Part shown: one piece after another, positions 23,088 to 30,761 of the stretch
How the letters are laid out: each line of letters starts with the position of its first letter
Position numbering within the stretch: position 1 is the stretch's first letter
Source of the DNA: Tepidimonas sp.
GTDB taxonomy: Bacteria; Pseudomonadota; Gammaproteobacteria; Burkholderiales; Burkholderiaceae_C
Length of the DNA: 30,761 bases
Reading direction: 5' to 3'
Assembly (NCBI GenBank): GCA_025054905.1
Contig: JANWZF010000066.1
Span: forward strand, 1 to 30,761
Program-made: the position numbers and the translations under genes
Notes under the pieces: model-generated
What the model saw: only the letters and a program-made list of their open reading frames with translations
Told to the model about the DNA's origin: nothing
The model's database searches: none

Positions 23088-23107
23088 CCACATCCCCACT
23101 GCCCAGC

Positions 23108-23131
23108 AGCCCGTTTGCAGCGGGCTTTTTT
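23108..23131 (+). terminator. Rho-independent terminator
   Basis: AGCCCG (23108-23113) pairs with CGGGCT (23121-23126) around a 7-base loop, followed by a run of T (23126-23131). It closes the relic replication operon on the plus strand. Confidence 0.75.
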
Positions 23132-23435
23132 ACGACGGCAAGCGACAACTGGACTTGTCAACGAATTGTCAAACCCACACACCCAAGGCTACAGGGTGCA
23201 CCGTGCGTTTGGACCGCCTTTGCCAACCTTGACGCGTACCCCAGCCGCACCATGCCCGCGCTGCCGCAAGCCAACCACCGGATCTAGCCCCTGGCACTGC
23301 CCAGGGCAAACTGCCACTGCCAACCGCCCGAACGACCGCCGAGTTTTGGTGAGCTAGCGACACCTGATCTTGCCATGAAACCACAAGCAAGCCCACTGAC
23401 GCATGCATGCAGCGCATGCGCCGGCTCCCAAAAAC
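23132..23435. other. Non-coding right end of the island
   Basis: I see no convincing gene on either strand. It contains GACAA (23144-23148), TTGTC (23155-23159) and TTGTC (23166-23170), spaced 11 bases apart, and a cluster of GCATGC palindromes at 23401-23420. These may be protein-binding sites close to the att site, but that is a guess. Confidence 0.4.
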
Positions 23436-23454
23436 TGCCTACATGGTGCCTACA
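23436..23454 (+). repeat. TGCCTACA repeats, possible integrase arm sites (right)
   Basis: TGCCTACA at 23436-23443 and 23447-23454, 11 bases apart. The 23-base block 23436-23458 is identical to 389-411 beside the integrase gene. It lies 55 bases from the tRNA end. See the left copy for interpretation. Confidence 0.5.
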
Positions 23455-23512
23455 TGACGCGAGCCGTGCGGTTTGGGGTGTCTTGTTTCTTGCTCTAAGT
23501 GTTTGATTTGCC

Positions 23513-23558
23513 TGGTGGGTCCTGTAGGATTCGAACCTACGACCTACGGATTAAGAGT
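23513..23558 (-). other. att site within tRNA-Lys, right island boundary
   Basis: 46 bases identical to 222-267, ending in the anticodon loop at 23558. This is the crossover zone of the integrase; the exact exchange point within it cannot be read from the sequence. Confidence 0.92.
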
Positions 23559-23588
23559 CCGCTGCTCTACCAACTGAGCTAAGAACCC
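23513..23588 (-). tRNA. tRNA-Lys (anticodon CTT), island target
   Basis: 76 bases including an encoded CCA. Acceptor GGGTTCT pairs with AGGACCC, D arm GCTC/GAGC, anticodon loop CTCTTAA with anticodon CTT (reads AAG), T loop TTCGAAT. Bases 23513-23558 form the right-hand att repeat, so the 3' half may come from the island while the gene stays intact and functional. It is transcribed after tRNA-Ala with a single base between the two genes, probably from a shared promoter. Confidence 0.96.
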
Positions 23589-23589
23589 T

Positions 23590-23665
<76 letters not shown>

Positions 23666-23676
23666 TTGAGCTAGCC

Positions 23677-23682
23677 ATTATA
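23677..23682 (-). promoter_or_regulatory. -10 box of the tRNA-Ala/tRNA-Lys promoter
   Basis: A perfect TATAAT on the minus strand, placed so that transcription would start a few bases before tRNA-Ala. No good -35 box is visible at 16-18 bases upstream. Confidence 0.5.
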
Positions 23683-23706
23683 GCCGAGATCGGGGCCCGT
23701 GGCGCA

Positions 23707-25353
23707 TCAGCCCTCCACGCTCTTGACGTCCATCACCCGCAGACTGACCCCGCCCGCCTGGCGGCCGGCCTTGTCACCAATGACCGGACGGTTGGCCCAC
23801 GACTGGTAGCGGTTGCGCAGGGCCTGGATGCGCTCGGCCAAGGCCGGGGCGTCGTCGATGCGCGCCTCGTAGCGTTTCAGGGTGCCCCAGGCCGACTCGA
23901 TGATCTTGGCGTTGCACGTCGTTTGGCCATGGTGCAGCAGCTCCAGCACCGCCACGCGCGGGTGTCCGGCCAGGCTTTGGCGCATCGCGTGCTCGATGAT
24001 GGCCAGCACGTCATGGTACAGCGCTGTCAACCGCTGGGCATACGGGGGATGGGCGCTGGCGGCCTGCGACAGCAACGCGGTCAGCGCCTTGGACGTGCAG
24101 AAGCGTCGGCCCAGAACGTCCAGATGTTGCTCGACCTCGTCGATCTGGATGGCGCGCTGGGCGGTGTAGGCCAGCAGCGTGACCAGGTTGCAGGCGGCTT
24201 CGAAGTCAAAGCCTTCATCCAGGATGCTGGCCATCAGTTGGCGCAGACCCTGCAGCACACGCGCCACCTGCGCCTCCAGCAGCAGCTGGGCGATGTCCAG
24301 CACCAGGGTCAGCCGTTGCAGGCGGGCCGATTGGGGATGGCGTTCGAGCATGCGCCACGCATCGTCCAGACAGCGCTGCAGCCCCTTGCGGTCGCCGGCT
24401 TCCAGCCGCATGAAGCCGAGCAGCACCAGGCTTTGCGCGTCGAACATTTTGGAGTCCAGGCCCAGGCGCACGCTGCGTGCCAGCAGTTGTTCGGCCACCT
24501 CGCGCTGGCCACAGTAGTGCGCCAGCATGCCGTGGCGTTGCAGGCGGCTGATCGAATAGGGGGTCAGCTGGGTGGCCATCTGGTAGGCGGCCAGCGCGGC
24601 GTCGAAGTTGCCCAGTTCGATCTGGGCGCGGCCCATCACGTCGTAGGCATCGGCGTAGTCGGGGTCGCTGTCCAGCAATGCCTGCAGCGTGGCTGCGGCC
24701 TTTTGGGGTTGGCCGGCGTCCAGCTGGGCGCGCGCCACCCCCAGCCGCGCCCAGGGCAGGGCCTTGGCCTGGATCACCGCCTCGTAAAGGCGCTGGGCCT
24801 CGTCGTAGCGGTGCAGCCGCAGCAGCAGCTCGGCGCCGACGCGTGCGGCGTACAGCCAGTAGTCCGCGCGTGCCTGAAAGCGCGCCAGGCACAGTTCGGC
24901 GGCGCGTTCGAAGTCCTGCGCTTCCACGGCCGCGAAAATGTCCTTGAGCACACTTTTGCGGTGGCGCGCCTGCGCGATGCGCGTGGCCAGCTGGCTGGCG
25001 GTGAACGGCTTGAGCAGGTAAGAGTCCAGCGCCGATTCGGCCGCTTCGGCCACGCGCGCGTACGACGCTTCGGCCGTCACCATGATGAACACGGTGGCAA
25101 AGGGCAGCAGCCCGGCACGGCGCAGGTCGTCCAGCAGCTCTTGGCCGGTGCCACGGTCGTTGGGAAAGTTCTGTTCGCAGATGACCAGGTCGAAGGTGCG
25201 AAACTCGAGCTGGCGCCGCGCGTCGGCGATGCGCGGGGCCTGCGCCACGGTGCGTGCGCCCAGGTCGCGCAGCTGCGCCACCAGGATCGAGCGTGAGGTT
25301 GGGTTGCCATCGACGACCAGGGCCGTGGCATCGTACAGATCGCAAAGGGTCAT
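23707..25353 (-). CDS. Receiver-like domain plus TPR protein, second copy
   Basis: 548 aa. Residues 1-125 form a response-regulator receiver fold (ALVVDGNPTSRSILVAQLRD, T93, K115 in LLKPF), but the phospho-accepting aspartate is replaced by glutamate (E60 in DLVICEQNFP) and the usual acidic pair is D-G. The rest is helical repeats of TPR type (for example DPDYADAYDVMGRAQIELGN, FDAALAAYQMATQLTP), a protein-binding scaffold. Phosphorylation at the normal site is not expected; E60 could mimic the active state. ATG 25353 overlaps the stop of the paralogous gene upstream (ATGA). Last gene of the pilB-pilC operon, so a role in type IV pilus or twitching control is inferred. Chromosomal, outside the island. 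Confidence 0.8.
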   Translation of the reverse strand: MTLCDLYDATALVVDGNPTSRSILVAQLRDLGARTVAQAPRIADARRQLEFRTFDLVICEQNFPNDRGTGQELLDDLRRAGLLPFATVFIMVTAEASYARVAEAAESALDSYLLKPFTASQLATRIAQARHRKSVLKDIFAAVEAQDFERAAELCLARFQARADYWLYAARVGAELLLRLHRYDEAQRLYEAVIQAKALPWARLGVARAQLDAGQPQKAAATLQALLDSDPDYADAYDVMGRAQIELGNFDAALAAYQMATQLTPYSISRLQRHGMLAHYCGQREVAEQLLARSVRLGLDSKMFDAQSLVLLGFMRLEAGDRKGLQRCLDDAWRMLERHPQSARLQRLTLVLDIAQLLLEAQVARVLQGLRQLMASILDEGFDFEAACNLVTLLAYTAQRAIQIDEVEQHLDVLGRRFCTSKALTALLSQAASAHPPYAQRLTALYHDVLAIIEHAMRQSLAGHPRVAVLELLHHGQTTCNAKIIESAWGTLKRYEARIDDAPALAERIQALRNRYQSWANRPVIGDKAGRQAGGVSLRVMDVKSVEG

Positions 25354-27035
25354 GCGGGCTGCGGCGATTCAGGGTACGGTCGCGCAGGACGATCCAGCGG
25401 CCCCAGCGCGATGCCGCCGGCGGGGCGCAGGCGCGGGTCTCCCAGGGCGGGGCGGTGGCGCGCGGTGCCAAAGGCCTGTCGAAGCGCCTCGATCTGCTGC
25501 TGCCAGCGCTCGGCGTTGGGCAGGTCCCGCTGGTGGCGCTGCAGGACCAGCCAGGCAGATTCCACGGCGCGGGCGTTGAAGGTCTGCTGCGCCAGGGTCA
25601 CCAGATCCGCCAGTCCCATGACCACGTCGCCATCGCCGATACGGCGCAAGGCCGCCTCGATGCGCTGCACCATGGTGGCTTCGCACTGGCGCAGCAGGTC
25701 GGCGTAGTGGGTGTGCAGGCGCGCCGCCCTGGCCAGCAGCTCGCTCATGGCCTTGGACGTGGCAAAGCGCAGGCCGATGCGCTCCACCAACGCTGGCTGC
25801 TCGGCGAGCTGCCCACGGTGGGTCAGGGCCGCCAGTGCGGCCAGCAGATTGCAGGCCGCCTCCATCACGAACGCGGGCGTGGCCGCATCTTCGTGCCAGG
25901 CAGGCACGCGCCCGCCGATGTCGTGGCCGGCCTGCGCCTGGCGCAGCGCGTCCACCAGCTGCACGAAGCGGCGCAACCGCTCATCGTCCGGATCGGCGAG
26001 GCTGCGCTTGTGCAGCTCGTCGTGCTGGCGCTGCAGTTGCTCGGCGTCAGCGCGCTCGTAGGCTGCGATGGCCAGCAGCACCAGGCTTTCGGCATCGAAC
26101 ATCTTGGAGTCCAGGCCGAGGTACGAGGCGCGCTGCAGCAGCTCGACCGCCTTGTCACGGTTGCCGATAAAAAACGCCAGCATGCCCAGGCGCTGTTGCC
26201 GGCCGATGGCCAGCGGCGTGACTTGCAGCGCGCGCTCCAGGCTGTCCAGCGCGTCGTCGAACAGCCCCAGCTCGGTCTGCACGCGCGCCAGCACGTCCAG
26301 GGCGTCCGGATGGTCCGGATGCAATTCCAGCAACTGGCGCAGGGTTTGTTGCGCGGCGGCAGGGGCGCCGTCGTCGAGCTGACAGCGGGCCACACCCAGC
26401 AGCGCCCAAGGTTGTGGGTCGGTGTCCCAGATGGACTGAAACATCGCCTGGGCCTGACCCAAGCGTCCCAACCGCAGCAAGATTTCCGCGCCCCAGCGCG
26501 CGGCCTGCAGCCATTGGGGGCCGCGGGTGGCCAAGCGCTGCAGGCACAGCTCCACCGCTTCGTCGTAGCGTTTTTCTTCCAGTGCCCGGTGGATGTCCCA
26601 CAGCGCGGCCTTGCGCCGCTGCGCCTGCTCGATGCGGTCGTACAGGCTGCCCGCGGAGTACGGGCGCACGATGTAGCTGTCCACCGAGGATTCGGCGGCC
26701 TCGGCGACCTTCAGGTAGGTGGCCTCGTCGGTGACCAGGATGAACACAGTGCCGAAGGGCAGCAGACCGCTGCGGCGCAGGTCGTCCAGCAGGGCCTGGC
26801 CCGAGCCGCCATGCGGGAAGCTGCCGCCGCAGACCACCAGATCGAAGGCGTGGCGTTCGATCTCACGGCGCGCGTCGGCGATGCGGCTGACCTGCGTGAT
26901 CGACGCGAAGCCAAAAGCGCGCAACTGGCCGGCCAACGTCATGCGCGCTGTCGGGTTGGCATCGACCACCAAGGCCGCGCTGCCTCCCATGTCGGCGGGC
27001 AGCGGCGGATGAGCGGTGGCCGGCAACGTCGTCAC
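25350..27035 (-). CDS. Receiver-like domain plus TPR protein, first copy
   Basis: 561 aa from GTG 27035, which overlaps the pilC stop; ATG 26990 (MGGSAALVVDANPTARM) is an equally possible start. It has the same layout as the next gene: an N-terminal receiver fold then TPR-type repeats (LHPDHPDALDVLARVQTELG, FDDALDSLERALQVTP). Numbering from GTG, the phospho-site is glycine (G70 in DLVVCGGSFP) and the conserved lysine is arginine (R124 in VRPYS), while T102 remains. This receiver cannot be phosphorylated in the usual way. The two genes share segments such as LLDDLRRxGLLPF and YLGLDSKMFDAESLVLL-like stretches, so they arose by tandem duplication. A pilus-related role is suggested by the operon only. 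Confidence 0.8.
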   Translation of the reverse strand: MTTLPATAHPPLPADMGGSAALVVDANPTARMTLAGQLRAFGFASITQVSRIADARREIERHAFDLVVCGGSFPHGGSGQALLDDLRRSGLLPFGTVFILVTDEATYLKVAEAAESSVDSYIVRPYSAGSLYDRIEQAQRRKAALWDIHRALEEKRYDEAVELCLQRLATRGPQWLQAARWGAEILLRLGRLGQAQAMFQSIWDTDPQPWALLGVARCQLDDGAPAAAQQTLRQLLELHPDHPDALDVLARVQTELGLFDDALDSLERALQVTPLAIGRQQRLGMLAFFIGNRDKAVELLQRASYLGLDSKMFDAESLVLLAIAAYERADAEQLQRQHDELHKRSLADPDDERLRRFVQLVDALRQAQAGHDIGGRVPAWHEDAATPAFVMEAACNLLAALAALTHRGQLAEQPALVERIGLRFATSKAMSELLARAARLHTHYADLLRQCEATMVQRIEAALRRIGDGDVVMGLADLVTLAQQTFNARAVESAWLVLQRHQRDLPNAERWQQQIEALRQAFGTARHRPALGDPRLRPAGGIALGPLDRPARPYPESPQPA

Positions 27036-28246
27036 ACGACAGCCCCCAGCTTGAAGATGGGCAGGTACATCGCCACCACGATGCCGCCGATGACGGTGCC
27101 CAGGATCACGATGATGATCGGCTCCATCAGGCTCGACAGGCCCGCCACCATGTCGTCCACTTCGCGCTCGTAGAAGTCGGCGGCCTTGCCCAGCATGTGA
27201 TCGATCGAGCCGGACTCTTCGCCGATGGCGCACATCTGCAGCACCATCGAGGGAAATACCCCCGTGCTGGTCATCGCCTGGGTCAACCCGGTGCCGGTGG
27301 CCACGTCCTGCTGGATCTTGGCGGTGGCCTCGGCGTAGACCGAGTTGCCGGCAGCCCCCCCAACCGAATCGAGCGCATCGACCAGTGGCACGCCGGCGGC
27401 GAACATGGTTGACAGCGTGCGCGTCCAGCGCGCGACCGCCGACTTTTCGACCAGTTGGCCAAAGATCGGCAACCGCAGCAGCAGCCGATCCATGAAGCGC
27501 TGCACCTTTTCGCTGCGTTTCCAGGCCTGGAAGAAAAAGTACAGCCCGCCCCCCAACGCACCGAAGATCAGCCACCAGTAGGCGACGAAAAACTCACTCA
27601 TCGCGATGACCGCCAACGTCGGCGCAGGCAGATCGGCGCCAAACGACGTGAACACCTCCTTGAACGCGGGCACGACGAAGATCATGATCACCGACAAGAC
27701 GATGAAAGCCACCACGATCACCGCGGTCGGGTACATCAACGCCGATTTGACCTTGCTCTTGATCGCTTCGGTCTTTTCTAGGTAGTTGGCCAGACGGTCC
27801 AGGATGTCTTCCAGGATGCCGGCGGCTTCGCCCGCCTCGACCAGGTTGCAGTACAGCGAGTTGAAGTAGACCGGGTGCTTGCGAAACGCGGCCGACAGCG
27901 AGGTGCCGGTCTCGACATCGGTGCGGATTTCGTACAGCAGGCGCGCCAAGCTGGGGTTGGGGTTGCCTCGGCCGACGATGTCAAACGCCTGCAGCAGCGG
28001 CACGCCGGCCTTCATCATCGTGGCCAGCTGGCGCGTGAAGATCGCGATGTCCTTGGGCTTGATGCGCTTGGCCGAGGCGAGCCGGCGCCGCTTGATCTTC
28101 TGCACCACGATGCCCTGGCGGCGCAGCTGAGCCTGCACCTGGGCTTCGCCAGCCGCGCGCAGCTCGCCTTTGACGATTTTGCCGTGGCGATCCTTGCCTT
28201 CCCATTCGTACAGGTGGTCGCGGTTCGAGTGCGTTGCCGTGGCCAT
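27032..28246 (-). CDS. pilC: Type IV pilus inner-membrane platform protein PilC
   Basis: 404 aa from ATG 28246 (GAGGA upstream); the longer open frame to 28432 is not used. Two T2SSF repeats: IFTRQLATMMKAGVPLLQAF near the start and ARWTRTLSTMFAAGVPLVDA in the second half. Three hydrophobic segments (YPTAVIVVAFIVLSVIMIFV, WWLIFGALGGGLYFFF and IIIVILGTVIGGIVVAMYLP) span the inner membrane. PilC couples the PilB motor to pilin assembly. Length is normal. It follows pilB after 55 bases and overlaps the next gene. Confidence 0.93.
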   Translation of the reverse strand: MATATHSNRDHLYEWEGKDRHGKIVKGELRAAGEAQVQAQLRRQGIVVQKIKRRRLASAKRIKPKDIAIFTRQLATMMKAGVPLLQAFDIVGRGNPNPSLARLLYEIRTDVETGTSLSAAFRKHPVYFNSLYCNLVEAGEAAGILEDILDRLANYLEKTEAIKSKVKSALMYPTAVIVVAFIVLSVIMIFVVPAFKEVFTSFGADLPAPTLAVIAMSEFFVAYWWLIFGALGGGLYFFFQAWKRSEKVQRFMDRLLLRLPIFGQLVEKSAVARWTRTLSTMFAAGVPLVDALDSVGGAAGNSVYAEATAKIQQDVATGTGLTQAMTSTGVFPSMVLQMCAIGEESGSIDHMLGKAADFYEREVDDMVAGLSSLMEPIIIVILGTVIGGIVVAMYLPIFKLGAVV

Positions 28247-28301
28247 GTGCGTATCCTCGGTGGCGTTGGAGGTCGGACGTGGTGGTGGAGCAAGGGCAGT
28301 C

Positions 28302-30047
28302 TCAGTCGTTGGTGACCGACAGCACTTCCTCCAGCGATGTGATGCCCATCTTAACCTTGCGCAAGCCGCTTTCGCGCAAGGTGCGCACACCTTCGCGGCG
28401 CGCCTGCTCAGCGATTTCCCGCGCGCTGGCACCGCGCAGGATCAGCTGCTGGATGGCCTCGCTGACCGGCATGACCTGGTAGATGCCCACGCGCCCCTTG
28501 TAGCCATCGTGGCACGCGGAGCAACCCACCGGCTTGTACGGCTGCCAGCTGCCCTCCAGATCCTGTTCGGTGAAGCCGGCGTCCAGCAGCGCCTGCCGGG
28601 GCAGGTCGCGATGCGGTACCTTGCACTTCGGACACAAGCGCCGGGCCAGGCGTTGCGCGGTGATCAGGTTGACGCTGGCGGCGATGTTGAACGGCGCCAC
28701 CCCCATGTTAACCAGGCGTGTCAGCGTCGAAGGCGCGTCGTTGGTGTGCAGGGTGGACAGCACCAGGTGGCCGGTCTGCGCCGCCTTGATGGCGATGTCG
28801 GCGGTCTCCAGGTCGCGAATTTCGCCGACCATGATGATGTCGGGGTCCTGGCGCAGAAAGGCGCGCAGCGCCGCGGCAAACGTCAGGCCGGCCTTTTCGT
28901 TGACATTGACCTGGTTGATGCCCGGCAGGTTGATCTCGGCCGGATCCTCGGCAGTGGAGATGTTGACGCCGGGCTGGTTGAGGATGTTGAGGCAGCTGTA
29001 CAAGGACACCGTCTTGCCGGAGCCGGTCGGGCCGGTGACCAGCACCATGCCATGGGGGCGGTTGATGGCTGCCAGCAGCTTTTCCTTTTCGTCTGGCTCG
29101 TAGCCCAGCGCATCGATGCCCATTTGCGCGCTGCTCGGGTCGAGGATGCGGATGACGACCTTTTCCCCAAACAGGGTGGGCAGCGTGCTGACGCGAAAGT
29201 CGATCACCTTGTCCGGGCCGACCTTGAGTTTCATGCGTCCGTCCTGCGGCACGCGCTTTTCGGAAATGTCGAGTTTGGAAATGACCTTGATGCGCAAGGC
29301 GAGCTTGTCCTTGATCGCCACCGGCGGGGTGGCCACCTCGCGCAGCTGGCCGTCGATGCGAAAGCGCACGCGGTAAAACTGCTCGTAAGGCTCGAAGTGA
29401 AGATCCGAGGCCCGTATCGCGTAGGCATCCAGCAGCATCTTCTGCAGAAAGCGCACGATCGGCGCGTCTTCCACCTCGGCCGCCGTGGGGGGTTCCGGCT
29501 CGGCCGGGGCCATCTCGAAGCCGGCGGCGGTGAAGTCGAACGCCTCGCCGACGAGGCGCTCCAGCGCCTGTCCGGCACCGGTGGTGTAGGCCTGTACCAG
29601 GTGGTCCAGCTTGTCGACCTCCGCGATGATCCAGTCCACCGCCAGCTGGGTTTCGAACTTGATCTTTTCGGCCGCCTGCAGGTCGGACGGATCGGCCGTG
29701 GCCACCGACAGCCGGTTGCCCCGGCGTGCCAGCGGCACGATGCGAAACTGCTGGCAGGTGCGCGCCGACAGCACCCCCTGCGGCAGCCGTTGGGGGTCGA
29801 TGGCCTCCAGATCGATCAACGGTGCGGCAAAGGCGCTGGACATCGTGTGCGCCAGCTCCCGCGGGGAGACGGCGCGGCTGTCGATCAGCTCGGTGATGAA
29901 TCCGGTGCGCTTGCGCTGGGCTTCGGCATACAGCCGCTGGGCTTGCTGCAAGGTCAGCGCGCCCTGGGCCAGCAGCGCACGGGCCAGCCCGGGAAGGGCC
30001 ATCGTCGCCAGTGTCGCGTGGGATTCGACCGTCGGACTGGTGGTCAT
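28302..30047 (-). CDS. pilB: Type IV pilus assembly ATPase PilB
   Basis: 581 aa from ATG 30047 (family-length start; no clear ribosome site, so a start at 30002 is possible). The N-terminal GspE-N-like domain is followed by the secretion ATPase core: Walker A GPTGSGKTVSLYS, Asp box STAEDPAEINLPGINQV, Walker B DPDIIMVGEIRDLETADIAI and His box LVLSTLHTNDA. Then comes the zinc tetracysteine LCPKCK with CSACHDGYKGRVGIYQVM. PilB powers pilus extension from the cytoplasm with PilC. Head of the minus-strand pilus operon and divergent from accB. Confidence 0.94.
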   Translation of the reverse strand: MTTSPTVESHATLATMALPGLARALLAQGALTLQQAQRLYAEAQRKRTGFITELIDSRAVSPRELAHTMSSAFAAPLIDLEAIDPQRLPQGVLSARTCQQFRIVPLARRGNRLSVATADPSDLQAAEKIKFETQLAVDWIIAEVDKLDHLVQAYTTGAGQALERLVGEAFDFTAAGFEMAPAEPEPPTAAEVEDAPIVRFLQKMLLDAYAIRASDLHFEPYEQFYRVRFRIDGQLREVATPPVAIKDKLALRIKVISKLDISEKRVPQDGRMKLKVGPDKVIDFRVSTLPTLFGEKVVIRILDPSSAQMGIDALGYEPDEKEKLLAAINRPHGMVLVTGPTGSGKTVSLYSCLNILNQPGVNISTAEDPAEINLPGINQVNVNEKAGLTFAAALRAFLRQDPDIIMVGEIRDLETADIAIKAAQTGHLVLSTLHTNDAPSTLTRLVNMGVAPFNIAASVNLITAQRLARRLCPKCKVPHRDLPRQALLDAGFTEQDLEGSWQPYKPVGCSACHDGYKGRVGIYQVMPVSEAIQQLILRGASAREIAEQARREGVRTLRESGLRKVKMGITSLEEVLSVTND

Positions 30048-30071
30048 GGAAGGCGGGGATCCATCGTGTAT

Positions 30072-30105
30072 ATTGCGCGCTCCTTGCGCGCGGTGGGCGC
30101 GCAAT
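30072..30105 (+). repeat. Inverted repeat in the pilB-accB intergenic region
   Basis: ATTGCGCGC (30072-30080) and TTGCGCGC (30084-30091) both pair with GCGCGCAAT (30097-30105), so two alternative hairpins share one arm. No T run follows, so it is not a simple terminator. It may be an operator or leader structure for accB or pilB. TATATT at 30069-30074 could be an accB -10 box, but no -35 box fits. Confidence 0.5.
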
Positions 30106-30138
30106 CAGCGCCAGTTCGGAGCATAGTACGGAGTCACC

Positions 30139-30612
30139 ATGGATCTGCGCAAGCTCAAGACGCTCATCGACCTGGTCTCGGAGTCCAATATCTCCGAACT
30201 CGAAATCACCGAGGCCGAGGGCAAGGTCCGCATCGTCAAGGCCGCCCCATCGCCGGCCCCGGTGGCGGCTGTTGCCCAGCCGGCGGCTGCCGCGCCCGTG
30301 CTGACCGTGCCGGCCGTTGCCTCGGCACCCGCGGGCGCTGCGGCAGCCCCGGCCCCGGCGGTCGAGGTGCCGCTGCAAGGGCATGTGATCAAGTCGCCGA
30401 TGGTGGGTACGTTCTATCGTGCGCCCAGCCCGGGGGCCAAGCCCTTTGTCGAAGTGGGCCAGGCGGTCAAGGAGGGCGAGCCGGTGTGCATCATCGAGGC
30501 CATGAAGATCCTCAACGAGATCGAGGCCGACCGCGCCGGCATCATCAAGGAAATCCTGGTCGAAAATGGCCAGGCTGTCGAGTACGGCCAGCCCCTGTTC
30601 GTGCTGGAGTGA
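30139..30612 (+). CDS. accB: Biotin carboxyl carrier protein of acetyl-CoA carboxylase
   Basis: 157 aa, normal length. MDLRKLKTLIDLVSESNISE is the standard AccB N-terminus; an Ala/Pro-rich linker (about 36-76) follows, then the biotinyl domain with the biotin-accepting K123 in IIEAMKILNEIEADRAG. It carries carboxybiotin between AccC and AccAD in the first step of fatty acid synthesis. CGGAG is placed five bases before the ATG. Nine bases separate it from accC, the usual accBC operon. Core chromosomal gene. Confidence 0.97.
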   Translation: MDLRKLKTLIDLVSESNISELEITEAEGKVRIVKAAPSPAPVAAVAQPAAAAPVLTVPAVASAPAGAAAAPAPAVEVPLQGHVIKSPMVGTFYRAPSPGAKPFVEVGQAVKEGEPVCIIEAMKILNEIEADRAGIIKEILVENGQAVEYGQPLFVLE

Positions 30613-30621
30613 GCGGGCACG

Positions 30622-30761
30622 ATGTTCAAGAAGATCCTGATCGCCAACCGCGGGGAGATCGCGCTGCGCGTGCAGCGCGCCTGCCGTGAGCTGGGCATCA
30701 AGGCGGTGGTGGTGTACTCCGAGGCCGACCGCGAGGCCAAGTATGTCAAGCTTGCCGACGA
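30622..30761 (+). CDS. accC: Biotin carboxylase, N-terminal end (partial)
   Basis: The first 46 codons, cut by the window end: MFKKILIANRGEIALRVQRA then CRELGIKAVVVYSEADREAK, the invariant start of the biotin carboxylase N-terminal domain. It loads CO2 onto AccB biotin using ATP. Translated just after accB. Confidence 0.96.
   Translation, partial: MFKKILIANRGEIALRVQRACRELGIKAVVVYSEADREAKYVKLAD

Noticed and set aside
28170..30689. Long plus-strand open frame (839 codons) opposite pilB and running into accB.
   Set aside because: pilB and accB are unambiguous; this frame is a compositional artefact.

Overview
The window is GC-rich bacterial DNA, most likely from a betaproteobacterium of the order Burkholderiales. 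This is inferred from the style of the accB/accC, pilB/pilC and tRNA genes; genus cannot be told from sequence alone. It holds a mobile island of about 23.3 kb (222 to about 23,512) inserted at the 3' end of a tRNA-Lys(CTT) gene, plus the chromosome on its right side. A 46-bp exact direct repeat marks both junctions: 222-267 is a cut-off copy of the tRNA 3' half, and 23513-23558 is the same sequence inside the intact tRNA. Left of the island lies only the tail of a type I restriction subunit (HsdR).

Island, left to right. (1) A tyrosine integrase of the tRNA-targeting type. (2) Two complete toxin-antitoxin pairs, a toxin fragment, and a chimeric scar joining the start of an antitoxin to the end of a second, lost integrase. 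(3) An IS30-family insertion sequence whose transposase is frameshifted by an exact 17-bp tandem duplication. (4) A replication-type module: an unknown 218-aa protein, an AlpA-like regulator, a 71-aa protein, a CHC2 zinc-finger primase-like protein, a DUF3987 helicase-like protein, and decayed TubC_N-like and single-strand-binding genes. The 3' end of the DUF3987 gene carries 15 copies of the hexamer TTCGCC/GGCGAA, arranged as two inverted modules around short hairpins. (5) A 13-kb anti-phage-type operon on the minus strand: a 105-aa protein, a 1781-aa DEAD helicase with DUF1998 and a C-terminal nuclease-like domain, an SNF2 helicase like DrmD, and a 1509-aa N6-adenine methylase. This resembles class 1 DISARM, but one fused protein stands where DrmA, DrmB and DrmC would be. 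(6) A decayed right end containing the 3' end of a second DUF3987 gene with a third hexamer module, then a broken small gene, a terminator and integrase-arm-like repeats.

Chromosome to the right: tRNA-Lys(CTT) and tRNA-Ala(CGC) in tandem. Next is a minus-strand operon pilB-pilC followed by two paralogous receiver-TPR proteins whose receiver domains lack the phospho-accepting aspartate. Divergent from pilB are accB and the start of accC (acetyl-CoA carboxylase).

Reading: the integrase and replication genes move and maintain the element, the toxin-antitoxin pairs stabilise it, and the methylase/helicase operon is cargo that probably protects the host from phage. Broken genes at several joints show that the island is a mosaic of at least two related elements.
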